Shown piece by piece: positions 44,304 to 57,808 of a stretch of DNA of 64,000 bases (its first letter is position 1; each line of letters begins with the position of its first letter). The notes beneath the pieces were generated by a model, which did not search any database, was not told where the DNA came from, and saw nothing but the letters and a program-made list of their open reading frames with translations. Source of the stretch: Austropuccinia psidii (lineage: Eukaryota > Basidiomycota > Pucciniomycetes > Pucciniales > Sphaerophragmiaceae); the NCBI GenBank assembly GCA_023105745.1, contig JALGQZ010000011.1:18006975-18070974 (forward strand). The letters are read 5' to 3'. Both the position numbers and the translations under genes were made by a program.

Positions 44304-47300
44304 CTAAGTATTGGCTGTGATCCCTACCATTAAGTCTGATCCTCCTGGCCCTGATGTTTTCTTCACTGGTCCAGGGGAGTCTCCCACCTCCACTATTTCT
44401 GGTGGTGTGGGGTTCTTCTTCCTGAAGGGGAATTTGCCCTTCTCTGTTTGGAAGTATGGTTTGAACAAACTAACTGGAAACACTAGGTGTTTCCTGGAGA
44501 AATCCTCTGTGAGTTTGACCTCCACTGCATTGTTCCCTACCAAATTAATGATAGTAAAGGGAACTACAAAAGAGTCTCTCAAATTCTTAGGTACTTTGAG
44601 ATTATTAGAGTTTAGTGTAGACACCAGCACCTGGTCCCCTTCTATGAAGTCAGGTTCCATGTGTGACTTGTCCCACCTCTGCTCATTATATCATTTTGCC
44701 TCAGCTATGCATTTGGAAGCTGTGTCATAAGCCCTGTTCCAAATTTCATGGAAGTCTTTGGCTGTGGGGTGGATGGTTAGAAGATTTTTCTTCAAGTGGT
44801 CCACAGGTAAAAGGGGATTCCGCCCTTTCTCTACCAGTGCAGGTGTTTTTCCTGTGTTGGAGTGCTGACTTGTATTATAAGCCAGCTGAACTTCTGGTAG
44901 AAGTGTAACATAGTCATGGGTTTATCCTTCATGGTCCTTGTATTCCATGCCATAGGCACAGAACCTTCTAAGGATGTCCTCCATTGTCTGGATAATCCTT
45001 TCAGCTAATCCATCTTTTTGTGGATGGTATGCTGTGGAAAATGCAAGCTTGGTTCCAAGCACTTCATACAAGTTGGTCCGAAATTCAGATGTGAATTTTG
45101 GGTCCCTATCACTAATGATGATCTTAAGGACTACTTAGGTAGATATGATGTTATTCCAGGATAACAGAGCAGTATCCATAGCTATGTCCTCCTTATGGCA
45201 TGGTAGACACTTCATACTCTTGCTGAACCTATCAACTATAATTAAACAGGCATTGTAGTTTTCTTTGCCTCCTTGGACAAGTCCTGTAACCAGGTCCATA
45301 TTCATGGTTTCCCATGTGTGTTTGGGTTCTTCTATATGTCAAAGTAATTCATACTTCTTCCCATGTTTCCTATTTGCCTTCTGCCATCTTTTGCAAGTGT
45401 TGATGTATTCACTCAGCTCTTGTTCCCACTTGGGCCACCAATCTGTGCGTGCTACCCTCTCTTTGGTCCTTTCTTCACTCGTGTGTCCCATTTAGGGGCA
45501 GTCATTGTATTCTTACAGGATCAGAGAGATGTGGTCCCTGTATACCACTGTGAGTGCACTTTTGTGTTTTTCTCTGTGGTAGAGCAGGCCATCTATGAGG
45601 AAGAACTTGTTATCCCTATAGGCCCTCAACCAGGGTTCTTCCAGCTGGGATTCCAGCTCTGGACCCCTGTACCTTCGTTGAAGGAGTTGCAGTAATATGA
45701 TACACTGTTGGTGTTTGGCATAAGACTTTAGTACTGCACTACCAAATTCATTGTGCAGTTCTGAGGAACTTATTCCCAGTATGGGAGTTTCTGTCCATTC
45801 TGAATAAGTGTTTCCACTGTCCAGGGTACCACTTTCTGGTGCGCATTCAGAGAATATGAAGTTCTTCTTCCTATCTATCTCCATGAAATGGATAGGGGTC
45901 TTGGCTGAAAATTCAGGGTCATAAGCTGGATTGCTTTTCGAGTTATCCAATGGTCATCTGCTGAGGCCATCTGCATTGGTATGCCTTGAAACTTCTTTCT
46001 ATATTATGGTCATGTTACCTCCATACTCCTGGATGGATTTTTCAATCTTAGCATGTGTCTATTTGTAGTGTTCATGTTTAGTAAAGACTTCAAGGCTGGG
46101 AAGTCTGTGTAGACTTCAAAGACTGCAACCTCCAAATAATAATGGAGTTTCTCTAGAGCCCAGACTAGACATAGAGATTCTGTCTGGGTGGCCCCATACC
46201 TGGCTTCTCAATCTTTCAGCCGCTTAGAGATGTAACATATCACTCCCTCTCTTGGTTCACCATCCACAATTTGTCTCTGGTGAAGGGCTGCTCCTAAGCC
46301 TTGGCTACATGCTGAATCTATGTATAACTTGAAAGGTAGTTCAAAGTCAGGAAATATGAGCACAGGTGCATTTTTGAGTTCATATTTGATCTTCTCATAT
46401 GCATCCCTTCTGACCTTGGTGATTTCAAAGACTACATATTTTGAACATAGCTTGTATAAACTACTAGTTATGTGGGCAAAATTCTTGATGTGGTTTCTAT
46501 AGAAGCTAACAAACCCAAGGAAAGATTGCTTCTATTTGATTTTTCTTGCTACTGGCGTTTGCAGTACTGCTGCCACTTTATCCTGGTCAATTGCCAGACT
46601 AAGACCTGAGACTTTATTTCCTAGAGCTAGTAGCTCTTGTTGGCCAAAATTACACTTTTTCAGTGAATTTTTCAGATTGATGGGTGTACATTTAGTTAGC
46701 ACTCTGTCTATGTATTGTACATGGTCTCCTCATTTCTCTGATTATATAATGATATCATCAATATATACTACCATCCAGCCTTCCAATATTTCTTCTTGAA
46801 ATATTGTGTTGATCATCCTCTGGAAGTGGGCTGGTGCATTCCTGATGCCAAATGGCATCCTGGTGTACTCATATATACCCATATGGAATATGAGTCTGAG
46901 CAACTTCATGGAGTTTGTTTTGACTCCATTCTGGTGAAAACCTTTCATACAATCCATTTTGGTTAAGTATTTGGCTTTAGCCAGTTTGACCAGGGCATGA
47001 GGTATCCTGGGTATAGGGTACCTGTCTGCTTTTGTGTAGTTGTTAAGGGCTCTGAAGTCTCCGTGCAACCTAGACTTGCCATCATTCCAGGTGATTAGGA
47101 CAGGAGTGGTGATTTCCACTATTTCATTGTGTCCAATCTTTCTAATGACATCCATGTCCAGGAGTTAATTGATGTGTTTCTCAATTTCCTCCCTGGTTTC
47201 GAGAATTGCTGGGTATGGAGGCCTCCTGAGCATAGGTGAATATGTTCTTTCCGCATCCAGATATAGTTCTATATCATGACCTTTAATTTTTCCTAGTGGT

Positions 47301-47900
47301 TCTTCACCGATGGCAAATGCAGATCTATTTTTTCTCAACATTTTCAGTAAACTTAGTTTTTGTGTACTGGTGATGGTAGTTCTAAACTGGCCCTCTCTGA
47401 ATTCATCCAGTAGCTCTTCCAGTGGGTCATGGGTGGAAACTTGGTATATATCAAGTGGAACTTTCTTTTCGTTGCTGGTACTAATTGTAATATGCCTGTC
47501 TTTACTGTTGTAAATATCAATGCCATACATCCTCTGGTAACCTGTTCCCAGTAGGAACCCTTAGATGTGGGCATTATCAATGACTAAAAACTCTGGGTTG
47601 AGTCTGATGTTACCTTTCCTATGGGGTATAATTATCTCTTTGATAATTGTCCCAATGGAAGTCATCTTCCCGGAAGCACTTTTAAAGTTCTTTGCCTTGG
47701 TGGGCAAGAGGTTGTCCAGCTAATTTCTGGCCACTATGGAGCAGTGTGCTCCACTATCAAGATCAATGGATGTTGAGCATTTTCAATACAGACAGTCATC
47801 TTTGTGGCTGTTCCATATATATATTCCATTCCTTTGGTTGGTGTGACTAGGAGTGTTTGTGCAGCTTTTGTGTGTTTTCACAAGTTCTCGTTGGAAGTGT
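44304..47900 (-). pseudogene. Gypsy 1 pol: protease, RT, RNase H, integrase (decayed)
   Basis: Read leftward. Protease remnant near 47600-47780 (the Asp-Ser-Gly region is damaged). RT is in two blocks, 47165-47530 ([18 protein letters not shown]) and 46742-47155, with KSRLHGDFRALNNY, RMPFGIRNAPAHFQRM and the catalytic YIDDIII. RNase H relic about 45960-46440. The linker and zinc region lie at 45513-45950 (DGLLYHREKHKSAL). Integrase core about 44800-45500 in several frames. C-terminal domain 44304-44660 with DSFVVPFTIINLVG and VFPVSLFKPYF. Gypsy 2 is the better copy for every domain. Many stops and shifts; not functional. Confidence 0.88.
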
Positions 47901-49975
47901 CTTGTGGCATACCTGCTTCAAACTGTATGTCGTGGATTTCTAGTGGGGTTTCCTCTTGGTATTCCACTCAGAATTCTTCTCTGGGGTCTTGGTAATCATC
48001 AGATTGTTCTCTGATGGCATCCCCAATAGAGTCTGATTCAGAATCCTCTGTTGGGGATTCCACCTCTGGGAATTTCTCAATGGAATAGCTTTTTTTCTTT
48101 TCCTTTGGAAAGTTGTTGCCATAGTGGTCTGTTGAACCACAATTGTGACAAGAATTTTTCTTCTTTGCCATTTCTGCCACTGTTTCTTTGGGTTTGCCTT
48201 TAAACTCTACCCTGAAAGGTTGTTTCTCTTTGAACCCACTGCTTTTATATGGGGTGAATCTCCCTATATTAGTTCTTTTCTTTACGTCTTGTAAGGTATT
48301 GGAAATGTCATCTAAATTGCAATTTTGGTTGCATCTGCATTTGACTGCATGCTCTAATTCTCCTGGCATTTGTGTCAGAAGTTTGTGATTCCTCATTTGG
48401 GTGTTAATTTGAGGATCAATGGCTTTGAGTCTCTTAGAATATCTGAGACACCACTCATATGGACCTTTGTCCACAGAGTATTTGTCACTTTCAAATGACA
48501 TGGCCTTCTGCCATATCCAAGTACCATTGCTGTATTATTGGATAATTTGACTCTTCCACCATGGCCAGCTTCTTCTGCCAAGGATTTCTTTCATTTCTGT
48601 GTACTCTATACTAGCATGTCCTTTAAATGCTGCATTAAGTCTAGAAGTAATCCAGTAGTCTGGTATGCTTGGTACATCAATGAAGAGTCCATGAATATAA
48701 TCTATGAGCTCCATATGATCATAATCTCTAGTTCCAGAGAATTTGGGCCAGCTTGAGGCCTCAGGAAGCTGTTTCAAGCCTTCCTTTTCAGTATAAGACA
48801 TATTATCTCCATCCTGGTATTGTGATGCAGATCTTGCTTTACTAACCAACATGTCATCTGGTTTGATATCATCTCAGTAATATGGATTATCCATAACATG
48901 GTCTTGTGGTTGGGGCTTCATGTTATGGTAAACATTAAACAGTTTGTTTGTGTCCTGATCCAGACAATCCCTGTCCCTTTTGTTGCGATTTTGTTCTTCA
49001 AACACTAGATTCAGTCTTATGTTGGTTTCTTCAGAGGCTTTGCTCAATTGAGCATGTCCTTCTTGAATAGTTTTGACAATCATATCCATGGAGGCTGTTA
49101 AAGCTTTCATCCTCTCATGGCTGACTTCTAGTTCTGAAAACTGTTTTTGAGTTTGCTCAGAAAATTGGGACATTTGTAACCACAGTGCATCACTGTTTAG
49201 GTTCCCCTCTGGTGAGACAGTATTATGTTCAATCTGAGTGGGGATAATACTTCTATAAAGGGGACTACTGATTCTAGAGTGGTTTACAACTACTTCTGGT
49301 TCTTGTGTAGTTCCTTCGCCAAGTCCAACAGTTTAGGGATAATTGGGTCTGACTCTCTCTTCCTTTGGCGAAAAGAGATCTTGTTTTGGCCTTGTATCCT
49401 TGTCTTCTCCTGGAAACTTCCTGGGAGTGTGAAGAATGGTGAATCTTGGCCACTGACCTGTTGGTTTCCCACTTGAGAGCTGATTTGGCCTGCTCCTTGT
49501 GAGCCTGAAGGAATCTGAGTGTTCCCTGTCTAGGTTAGTTGTTCTTGTATAGCTTGGATAGTGGCTTGATTCTTGCTTATCCTGTTTGCTCTCACCTTAA
49601 GGAGTCTGAACTGCCTGGTGGGATTTGAACCTTTGGTGATTATCATAAGGTCTTTGAAGTCTATCTCTTTGAGACAAATCTTCTCACAACTTTCTCCAAG
49701 TTCTGCCCAGTGAGATGCTAGGTTGAATCTCTTGTTGTCCATGCTTTATTGAAATAAATATTTGAGGATTTGGTGGAGCCAAAGAACTTGATCCATGTCT
49801 TTCCAGTCCTCTGGTTTTAGGTTACTGTTGAATTGAAGTTTGAATGGCAGGGTCAATATTATCTCCCTCATTGTCTTTCCATCCACCACTGTGTCCAAGG
49901 TGTCCCCTTCCAGGTCTTCTTCTTCTGGACAAGCCTTCTCTGTCCTCTGGTTGGTTCCTTTGGAAGCCGTGGTCT

Positions 49976-50043
49976 CTGAGGTATGCAGGTAACATATCAG
50001 TGTTTGCAAGCAGTCAAAAACTTTATGTTCTTACGGTACTTAC
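49976..50043 (-). other. 68-nt intron in gypsy 1 ORF1
   Basis: Minus strand donor GTAAGT, a CACTGATATG branch-like site and acceptor CCTCAG. Same position and exact length as 58510-58577 in gypsy 2. Confidence 0.65.
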
Positions 50044-50323
50044 CTTTGAATGTGCCTTGTACAAATTTGCTGTCTGCTGATTGGGCAATTTACCTTTAGA
50101 GGTTACAACTAGGATAATTATGGTAATCTTCCCTGTACAAGTTGTTAAGGTTGGTTTACCTTGTATTTAAGCAGAGTTTTGTGGTTTTCTACTCACCTTG
50201 GTGGCTATTTATGTCTCCTTCTTTGCTGTGATAAGGCCTTCACTGCGCCTCTTTCATTTCCTTTTTCTGCCCTCTGGTTCTAAGGGTGTCACTGGGTTTC
50301 TAGTGGCATGTAGTTTTCTTCCA

Positions 50324-50889
50324 CCGAATCAAACAGGAAAAGAGGGCTTATAGTCAGTTAAGTATTCTTAAAATGCTGTTTGCACGTCTTCAAATGGCCT
50401 CTGGGCCTGTATGTTACTACAATATGGCCTTTATAGCGACAGTGTAATTGAATTACTAATTTCACGTCAGAATTACAGCTTCCAGATGCCTGATATACTG
50501 TTTGTGTACCAGTATCGTACAGTTGAACTTGTAATTAGCAAGTATAATCTGTATAAAAGTGGTTTGTATAAGAGGGTAATTGAATTAAAAATACACCTCA
50601 CCACACCTTAACTATTGGTTTTAGAGTAAGAGGTGTCCTTATATAATTAAAAATTTGGACTGTATTGATGGCTGAATGTGTTTTTATATATAAAACACGC
50701 CAAAAATAAGATATTACTGGTTCTTAACCACATAATAATATGAATAATATTTATAAATAAGACTTGATATAATACATATATCACTCAAAAAATAATACAA
50801 TAAGATGTATATTATGTATTTTTAGGGGTTTTTACACCTAAAAAGGTAAAAAATTGTCAGAATAAAACAATTAAGTGAAAAAAACTTAC
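50324..50889 (-). other. Leader intron of gypsy 1 (acceptor damaged)
   Basis: Donor AAAA|GTAAGT; the expected acceptor reads TTCGG instead of the TTCAG seen in gypsy 2. Joining would place A next to TGGAAGAAAAC, making the start codon. Confidence 0.45.
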
Positions 50890-50935
50890 TTTTAAGGTCC
50901 AAAAAGATCAAACAAGCACGGCCAGGCCCCCAAAA

Positions 50936-51269
50936 TGTCAGGCTGAGTTTATGATGAAGCTGTAAGTGGGCTAATGACACCTTTAAATATGACTGTGACA
51001 CAGTTATAAATATTGAAAATAAGGGAACTAAAGTAAAATAATGGTTTATTATTAAAATAAAAGGGTTTTACTATTGAAGAATAGTGGTGGTGAGCATTAT
51101 TGAAAACCTTGGGTGCAGCTTTACCTGTTGGATTACAATAATAAAGTCTACAATACTGAAAATTAGAAGTATACCTGTTTATTTTCCAAGTGTGGATCCG
51201 TTTTTGACAGTTATACTGCATAGGAATTGAAGAGCAGGATGACGAAACCTTTTCTGCCTATGAAAAGGC
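50936..51269 (-). repeat. Gypsy 1 5' LTR, part left of gypsy 2
   Basis: Starts TGTCAGGCTGAGTT and ends with AAGGC (51265-51269), the target duplicated by gypsy 2. It continues at 60916. Confidence 0.92.
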
Positions 51270-52709
51270 TGGCAGGTTGAGTCTATATTGAAGTGGGAAT
51301 AAAAGTATTTACAACTAGAATTATGACTGTGACACATAGAAAAATTGATTTAAAATAAGGGTTTTGGAAGTTTAAGATGTTTTAAAAGATATTTAAGGGG
51401 TTCTACTATTGGATTATAGTGGTGATGAGGGCTACTGAGAACCCAGGGTGCAATCTAACCAGTTGGGTTACTATAATAAGAGTTACAATAATTAAAATAT
51501 ATAATTATACCTGTTTATTACCCAAGAGTAAAACTTTTTTGGACAGTTTACTACGTAGGGTATTCAATAGCAGGATGAGGAAACAATTCTGGCTGTGAAA
51601 AGCCTCCTTTTTATCCTGAAATGGGGTGGAAAGGGTGCTAGGCCTTTCCACGTAGAGGAAGTGAAGATTTTTTCACTTTCTAGTACTGGCTTGTGGTTTG
51701 CAAACAGCCTTTATAACTTGCATTGGGCTCAGATGTGGTTTTGAAACGGCATCTGGGCGGTTTTTACCAATACAGGGTGAAAATTTTCATCTGGGGACCT
51801 CACAGCCTGATTCTGACGTGTATGACACATAGAATGCTGTACAGAAACTGTATGGGACCCCAGTATTGACTGAAATATGATGTATTGAAGTAAAAACATG
51901 CTTCTTCGTCTATTTGACACCTCATATTCATGATTATGGGATATTATCCCATGGTGAGGCTGTATATGACAGCAGGTGGGGTTTTGACCTTAAGCCAGCC
52001 ATACCTCTGTCAGTTTTTGAGATATCATGCTCAACGTTGGCTCATTCGATAGCCCTGTATGAGCTCTACACAATGATACCCAATTTGGTATGGTTATCAT
52101 TAAATATGGCAAAGTTATCCCATGTGCAAGGCTTTTGTACATAGGCGTGGTTTGGGCAAAAACCTGTATTGAGCTTGTTTGCCTCATAACTTCTGTTATA
52201 GTTGAGATATGAAGAAGTGGGTGGCACCATCTGATAGCCCCGATTGTGCTCTTTCCAAAGATACCCCACTTCAGGTATCCCACACTAAAACTGTAGAACT
52301 TAGATGAGAGGTGAATGTTTTGTTCACCCTTATTTGGCCTGAATTTGACCATAACTCCAGTAATATTGGTGCTAGCTCAGTTTGGCTGGTACCATTGGAT
52401 AGCCCTGGCTTAGAGATTCATTTTGAATACCCATTTGATGGGGTTAAGCCTCTCCTTCTAGATTTTAGATGAGAGGTGAAAATTCAGGTTTATGCTCAGC
52501 AATAACTTTGAGCAGGAATAACTTTGTTATTTCTTGTCCTATGGTGATGGGACTTATATTTTCATAAAGAGGTGCGTTTCCTCTATCTTTTGATACCTTT
52601 TGAGCTAATTTTGCTCAGCTCCATGTTCTGGTGGTATATTGGCTATACCATTGGTTTATGGTTTTTCGGCTGTCATGCTTGTGCTCTGGTTTTGAGTCGC
52701 AGGCTGACA
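51270..52709 (-). repeat. Gypsy 2 3' LTR
   Basis: From TGGCAGGTTGAGTC to GAGTCGCAGGCTGACA on the plus strand. The palindrome at 51730-51755 has two changed bases in one arm. Confidence 0.93.
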
Positions 52710-52730
52710 TACCCTCCCTCTAAAAAAGGC
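52710..52730 (-). other. Gypsy 2 polypurine tract
   Basis: The minus strand reads TTTTTTAGAGGGAGGGTA directly against the 3' LTR; shared with gypsy 1. Confidence 0.75.
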
Positions 52731-52733
52731 TCA

Positions 52734-55700
52734 TCATTGATGAGACTGTTCAGTCCTCCTAGAGGCTCTGAATCTCCTTAAATGAAGGTTCCCATCTGGT
52801 ATGGCATCTTCTGCCAACCATTTGTCTTTATCTTCCGTCTGGTTCTTGAATCTGACTAGGTATTGTCTTTGATCCTTCCCATTGAGCCTGATCTTCCTGG
52901 CCCTGATGATCTTACTCACAGGTCCAGGGGAGTCCTCCACTTCCACTATCTCTTGTGGTGTGGGGTTCTTTCTCCTGCAGGATGTTTCCAGGAAACTCCT
53001 CAGTAAGTTTGACTTCCACTGCATTTTTTCCTATCAAATTAATGATAGTAAAAGGTCCTACAAATGAGTCCCTCATTTTTTTAGGTCCTTTGAGATTGTT
53101 GAAGTTCAGTGTAGACACTAACACCTTGTCCCCTTCCTTGAAGTCAGGTTCCATATGTGATTTGTCCCACCTCTGCTTATTGTATTCTTTTGCCTCAGCT
53201 ATGCATTTGGCAGCTGTATCACAGGCCCTCTTCCACATATCATGAAAGTATTTGGCTGTGGGGTGGATAGTCAGGAGATTTTTCTTCAAATGATCCACAG
53301 GCAATAGGGGGTTCCACCCTTTCTCCACCAGTGCAGGTGTTTTACCTGTGGTGGAGTGCTGGCTTGTATTATAAGCCAGTTGGACTGCTGGTAAGAGGGT
53401 AACCCAATCATGGGTGTATCCCTCATGGCCCTTGTATTCCATGCCATATGCACAGAATCTCCTGAGGATGTCCTCCATGGTTTGGATCATCCTTTCAGCT
53501 AGGCCATATGTTTGTGGATGGTAAGCTGTGGAAAAAGCAAGTTTAGTAACAAGCATGTCATATAAGTTAGTCAAAAATTCAGATGTGAATTTTGGGTCCC
53601 TATCACTAATGATGATCTTAGGGACTCCACAGGTAGATATGATGTTATTCCAAAACAACAGAGCAGTATCCATGGCTGTGTCTCATTTATGGCATGGTAG
53701 ACACCTCATGCTCTTGCTGAACCTATCAACTATGATCAAACAGGCATTGTAGTTTTCTTTGCCTCCTGGGACAAGTCCTGTAACCCAGTCCATGTTGATG
53801 GTTTCCCATGGGTGCTTGGGTTCTTCTATGTGTTGAAGTAACCCATACTTCTTCCCATGTTTCCTATTTGCTTTTTGGCATCTTTCACAAGTGTTGATGT
53901 ATTCACTCAACTCTTGTTCCCACTTGGGCCACCAAGCTGTGCTTGCTACCCTCTCTCTGGTCCTGTCTTCACTCATGTGTCCCATATAGGGGCAGTCATG
54001 GCATTCTTGTAGGATCAATGAGATGTGGTCTCTGTCTACCACTGTTAGTGCACTTGTGTGCTTTTCTCTATGGTAGAGCAGGCCATCTATAAGAAAACAC
54101 TTATTGTCCTTATGGGCCCTCAACCAGGGTTCTTCCAGCTGGGTCTCCAGTTCTGGGCTCCTGTACTTTTGTTGAAGGAGTTGGAGTAGTATGCTACACT
54201 TTTTGTGTTAGGCATAAGACTTCTGTACTGCTCTGAAGAATTCATTGTGCAGTTCTGAGGAGCTTATTCCCAGTATGGGAGTTCCTGTCCCCTCTGAGTC
54301 AGTGTTTCCACTGTCAAGGGTACCACTTTCTGGTGCCCATTCAGATAATCTGAAGTTTTTCTTCCTATCTATTTCAATGAAAAAGATAGGGATTTTTGCT
54401 GCAACTTCTGGGTCATGAGCTGGATTGCTTTTGACATTATCCAGTGGCCATCTGCTGAGGCCATCTGAATTGGTATGGCTTTTACCTTCCTTTCATATGA
54501 TGGTCATGTTCCCTCTATACTCCTGGATGGCTATTTGCCATCTCAGCATATGTCTATTTGTTGTCTTCATGTTTAGTAAAGACTTCAAGGCTGTGCAGTC
54601 TGTGTAGACTTCAAAGACTGCACCCTCCAAATAATAATGGAGTTTTTCTAGAGCCCAGACTAGACATAGACATTCAGTCTGGGTGGCCCCATACCTGGCT
54701 TCTGAATCTTTCAGCTGCCTTGAGATGTAGCAAATTACTCCTTCTCTTGGTTCACCATCCACAATTTGTCTTTGGTGAAGGGCTGCTCCTAGTCCTTGGC
54801 TGCATGCTGCATCTATATATAACTTGAATGGTAGTTCAAAGTCAGGTAAGATGAGCACAGGTGCATTAGTGAGTTCGTATTTGATCCCTCATATGCATCC
54901 CTCCTTTCCTTGGTTATTTCAAAAACTACATCTTTTGAACATAACTTGTATAAACTACTATTTATGTGTGCAAAGTTTTTGATATGGTTTTTATAGTAGC
55001 TAGCAAACCCAAGGAAAAATTGCATCTCTTTGATGCTCTTTGGTACTGGTTTTTGCAGTACTGCTGCTACTTTATTCTGGTCAATTGCCAGACTAAGACC
55101 TGAGACTTTATGTCCTAGAGCCAGTAACTCTTGTTGGCCAAAATTGCACTTTTTATGTGAAATTTTAAGATTTATGGGTGTGCATTTACTTAGCACTCTG
55201 TCTATGTATTGCACATGGTCTTCCCATGTCTCTGAGTATATAATGATATCATCAATATATACTACCATCCAGCCTTCCAATATTTCATCTTGAAATATTG
55301 TGTCCATCATCCTTTCGAAGTGGGCTGGTGTATTCTTGATGCCAAATGGCATTCTGGTGTACTCATATATGCCCATATGGCATATTATTCTGAGTAATTT
55401 CATGGAGTTTGGTTTAACTCCATTTTGGTGGAAGCCTTTCATACAATCCATCTTGGTTATGTATTTGGCTTTGGCTAGCTTATCAAAGGCATGAGGTATC
55501 CTTGGTATAGGGTACCTGTCTGCTTTTGTGTAGTTATCCAGGGCTCTGAAGTCCCCACACAATCTAGACTTGCCATCATGCCAGGTGATGAGGACAGGAG
55601 TGGTGATTTCCACTATTTCATTATGTCCAATCTTTCTGATAACATCCATGTGCAGGAGTTCATTGATATGTTTCTCAATTTCCTTCCTGGTTTCCAGGCT

Positions 55701-56477
55701 TTCTGGATAAGGAGGTCTCCTCAGCATATGTGGATACGGCCTTTCCACATCCAGATGTAGTTCTATATCATGGCCTTTGATCTTGCCTAATGGTTCTTCA
55801 CCAATGGAAAATTCTGGTCTGTTCTTTCTCAGAATCTTCAGTAGACTTAATTTTTGTTCACTCGTGAGGGTAGTGCTAAACTGTCCCTCTCTGAATTCTT
55901 TCAGAAGTTCTTCCAGTGGGTCCTGAGAAGATATCTGGTATATATCAAGAGAAAATTTCTTTTCCTTGTTAGTACCAATGGTGATGTGCCTATTTTTGCT
56001 GTTGTAAATGTCTATGCCATACATCCTCTGGTAATCTGTTCCCAGTAAAAATCCTTGGATGTGGGCATCATTAAGCACTACAAACTCTGGATTGAGTCTG
56101 ATATTACCCTTCTTATGGGGTATAATTATCTCTTCGATAATTGTCCCAATGGAAGTCATCTCCCCTGATGCAATTTTAAAGTTCCTTGCCTCAGTGGGCA
56201 AGAGCTGTTTTTCCCAGTTTGGGAAGTGGGTATCCAGATAGTTTCTGGCCACTATGGAGCAGTGTGATCCACTATCAATGATCAGTGGATGCTGAGAATT
56301 GTCAATACAAACAGTCATTTTTGTTGCTGTTCCATGTATATATGCCATTCCTTTGGTTGGTGTAACCAGGAATGTTTGTGCATCTTGTGTGTGTTTGCAC
56401 AAGTTCTTGTTAGCAGTGTCTTGTGGCATGCCTGCTTCCAACTGTATGTCCTAGATTTCCAGTGGTGTTTCCTCTTG
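52734..56477 (-). pseudogene. Gypsy 2 pol: protease, RT, RNase H, integrase, chromodomain-like tail
   Basis: Read leftward and in frame with gag up to about 54880. Protease: [11 protein letters not shown] (about 56260). [32 protein letters not shown] and an intact YIDDIII (about 55240-55260), then GHKVSGL and [11 protein letters not shown]. RNase H is in another frame (54493-54858, [12 protein letters not shown] and [10 protein letters not shown]). The integrase zinc region is at 53683-54123 (HDCPYMGHM; CERCQKANRK). The core shows [16 protein letters not shown] and [11 protein letters not shown], so D, D and E are all present. Tail 52912-53400 with [15 protein letters not shown] deletion and frameshift at about 52970 removes the FPVSL region before RQYLVRFKNQTEDKDKW. 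Two stops (56478, about 56453), two frameshifts and the deletion inactivate it. Confidence 0.93.
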
Positions 56478-57808
56478 TTATTCCACTAGAAACTCCTCTC
56501 TTGGGTCTTGATCATCCTCAGATGGTTCTCTGATGGCATCACCCACAGAGTCTGAATCAGAATCCTCTGTTGGAGGTTCTTCCTCAGGGACTTTCTCTAT
56601 GGCATAGACTTTCTTCTTTACCTTTGGACAGTTGTTGGCATAATGGTCTGTTGAACCACAATTGTGGCAAGAATTTTTCTTCTTAGCTACTTCTGCCACT
56701 CTTTCTCTGGGTTTGTCCTTAAACTCTACCCTGAGTGGTTGTTTCTCTTTGAAACTGCTGCTTCTATATAGGGTGAATTTCCCTATATTAGTCCTCTTCC
56801 TTATGTCTTGTAAGGTGTTGGCTATGTCATCTAGAGTGCAATTCTGGTTGCACCTGCATTTTACTGCATGCTCTAGCTCTCCTGGCAGTTGTGTCAGAAG
56901 TTTGTGATTCCTCATTTGGATGTTCCTCTGAGGATCAATGGCTTTAAGTCTTTTAGACTGTCTAAGACACCACTCATATGGATCTTTGTCCACAGAGTAT
57001 TTGTCATTCTCAAATGACATGGTCTTTTGCCATATCCAAGTTCCATTACTGTACTTTTGGATGATTTGACTCTTCCACCATGGCCAGTTTCTTCTGCCAT
57101 GGATTTCTTTCATTTCTGTGTACCATATACTTGCATGACCTTTAAATGCAGTATTCAATCTAGCAGTAATCCAGTAGTCTGGTATGCTTGGTACATCAAT
57201 GAAGAGTCCATCAATATAATCTATGAGTTCCATATGATCATATTCTCCTGATCCAGAGAATTTGGGCCAGTTTGAGGCCTCAGGAAGCTGTGTCAAGGCT
57301 TCCTTCTCTGAATAAGACATGCCATCTCCATCCTGGTATTGTGATGGAGATCTTGCCTTATTCAACAAAATGGCATCTGGTTTGATGTCATCTGGTTGAT
57401 ATGGATTCTGCATAGCTTGGCCTTGTGGTTAGGGCTTCAAGCTATGATAGGCATTAAACAATTTGTTAATGTCTTGATCCAGAAACTCCCTGTCCCTTGT
57501 GCTGTGGTGTTGTTCTTCAAAGACTATGTTCAGTCTTTTGTTGGTTTCTTCAAGGGCTTTTCTCAGTTGAGCATATCCTTCTTGAAGATTTTTAACTATT
57601 TGTTCCAAGGAGGCTTGAGTTTGTCTCATCCTCTCTTGGCCAGCTTTAATTTCTGCAAACTGCTTTGCAGATTGTTCAGCATATTGGGACATTTGTAACC
57701 ACAGTGTATCACTGTTGATGTTACTCTCAGATGTGACAATGTTATTTTCAGTCTGAGTGGGGGTAATATTTCTATTACTAGGACTACTGATTCTAGAGTG
57801 GTTTACAA
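56478..57808 (-). pseudogene. Gypsy 2 gag: coiled coil, capsid and CCHC knuckle
   Basis: Structural protein of the particle; the knuckle packages element RNA. In one frame it starts around 57694 (MSQYAEQ) with a coiled-coil-like heptad stretch (QKQF/KQFAEIKAGQERM) to about 57440. A TAA at 57429 replaces what is probably CAA. The capsid-like region 56750-57413 follows (GLFIDVPSIPDYWI, RRNWPWWKSQII), then the CCHC knuckle CHNCGSTDHYANNCPK (about 56630-56680) with all four ligands present. An acidic linker (TEDSDSDSVGDAIRE) runs to TAA at 56478, after which pol continues in the same frame. Apart from these stops gag and pol form one polyprotein. Confidence 0.9.

Larger units (their letters stand above)
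47901..50889 (-). pseudogene. Gypsy 1 gag region: ORF1 (spliced) and gag with CCHC knuckle (decayed)
   Basis: ORF1 begins after a leader intron (donor GTAAGT at 50889) and contains a second intron at 49976-50043. It continues by ETTASKGTNQRTEKA and NLKPEDWKD to ELHKNQK near 49290. The gag part in another frame has a coiled-coil-like stretch (48874-49173, QKQFSELEVSHERMKAL). Capsid-like blocks are at 48535-48852 (PSIPDYWI) and 47968-48501. The zinc knuckle is CHNCGSTDHYGNN with F in place of the last Cys (NNFPKE), so the CCHC site is broken. Several stops and shifts. Organisation is identical to gypsy 2. Confidence 0.85.
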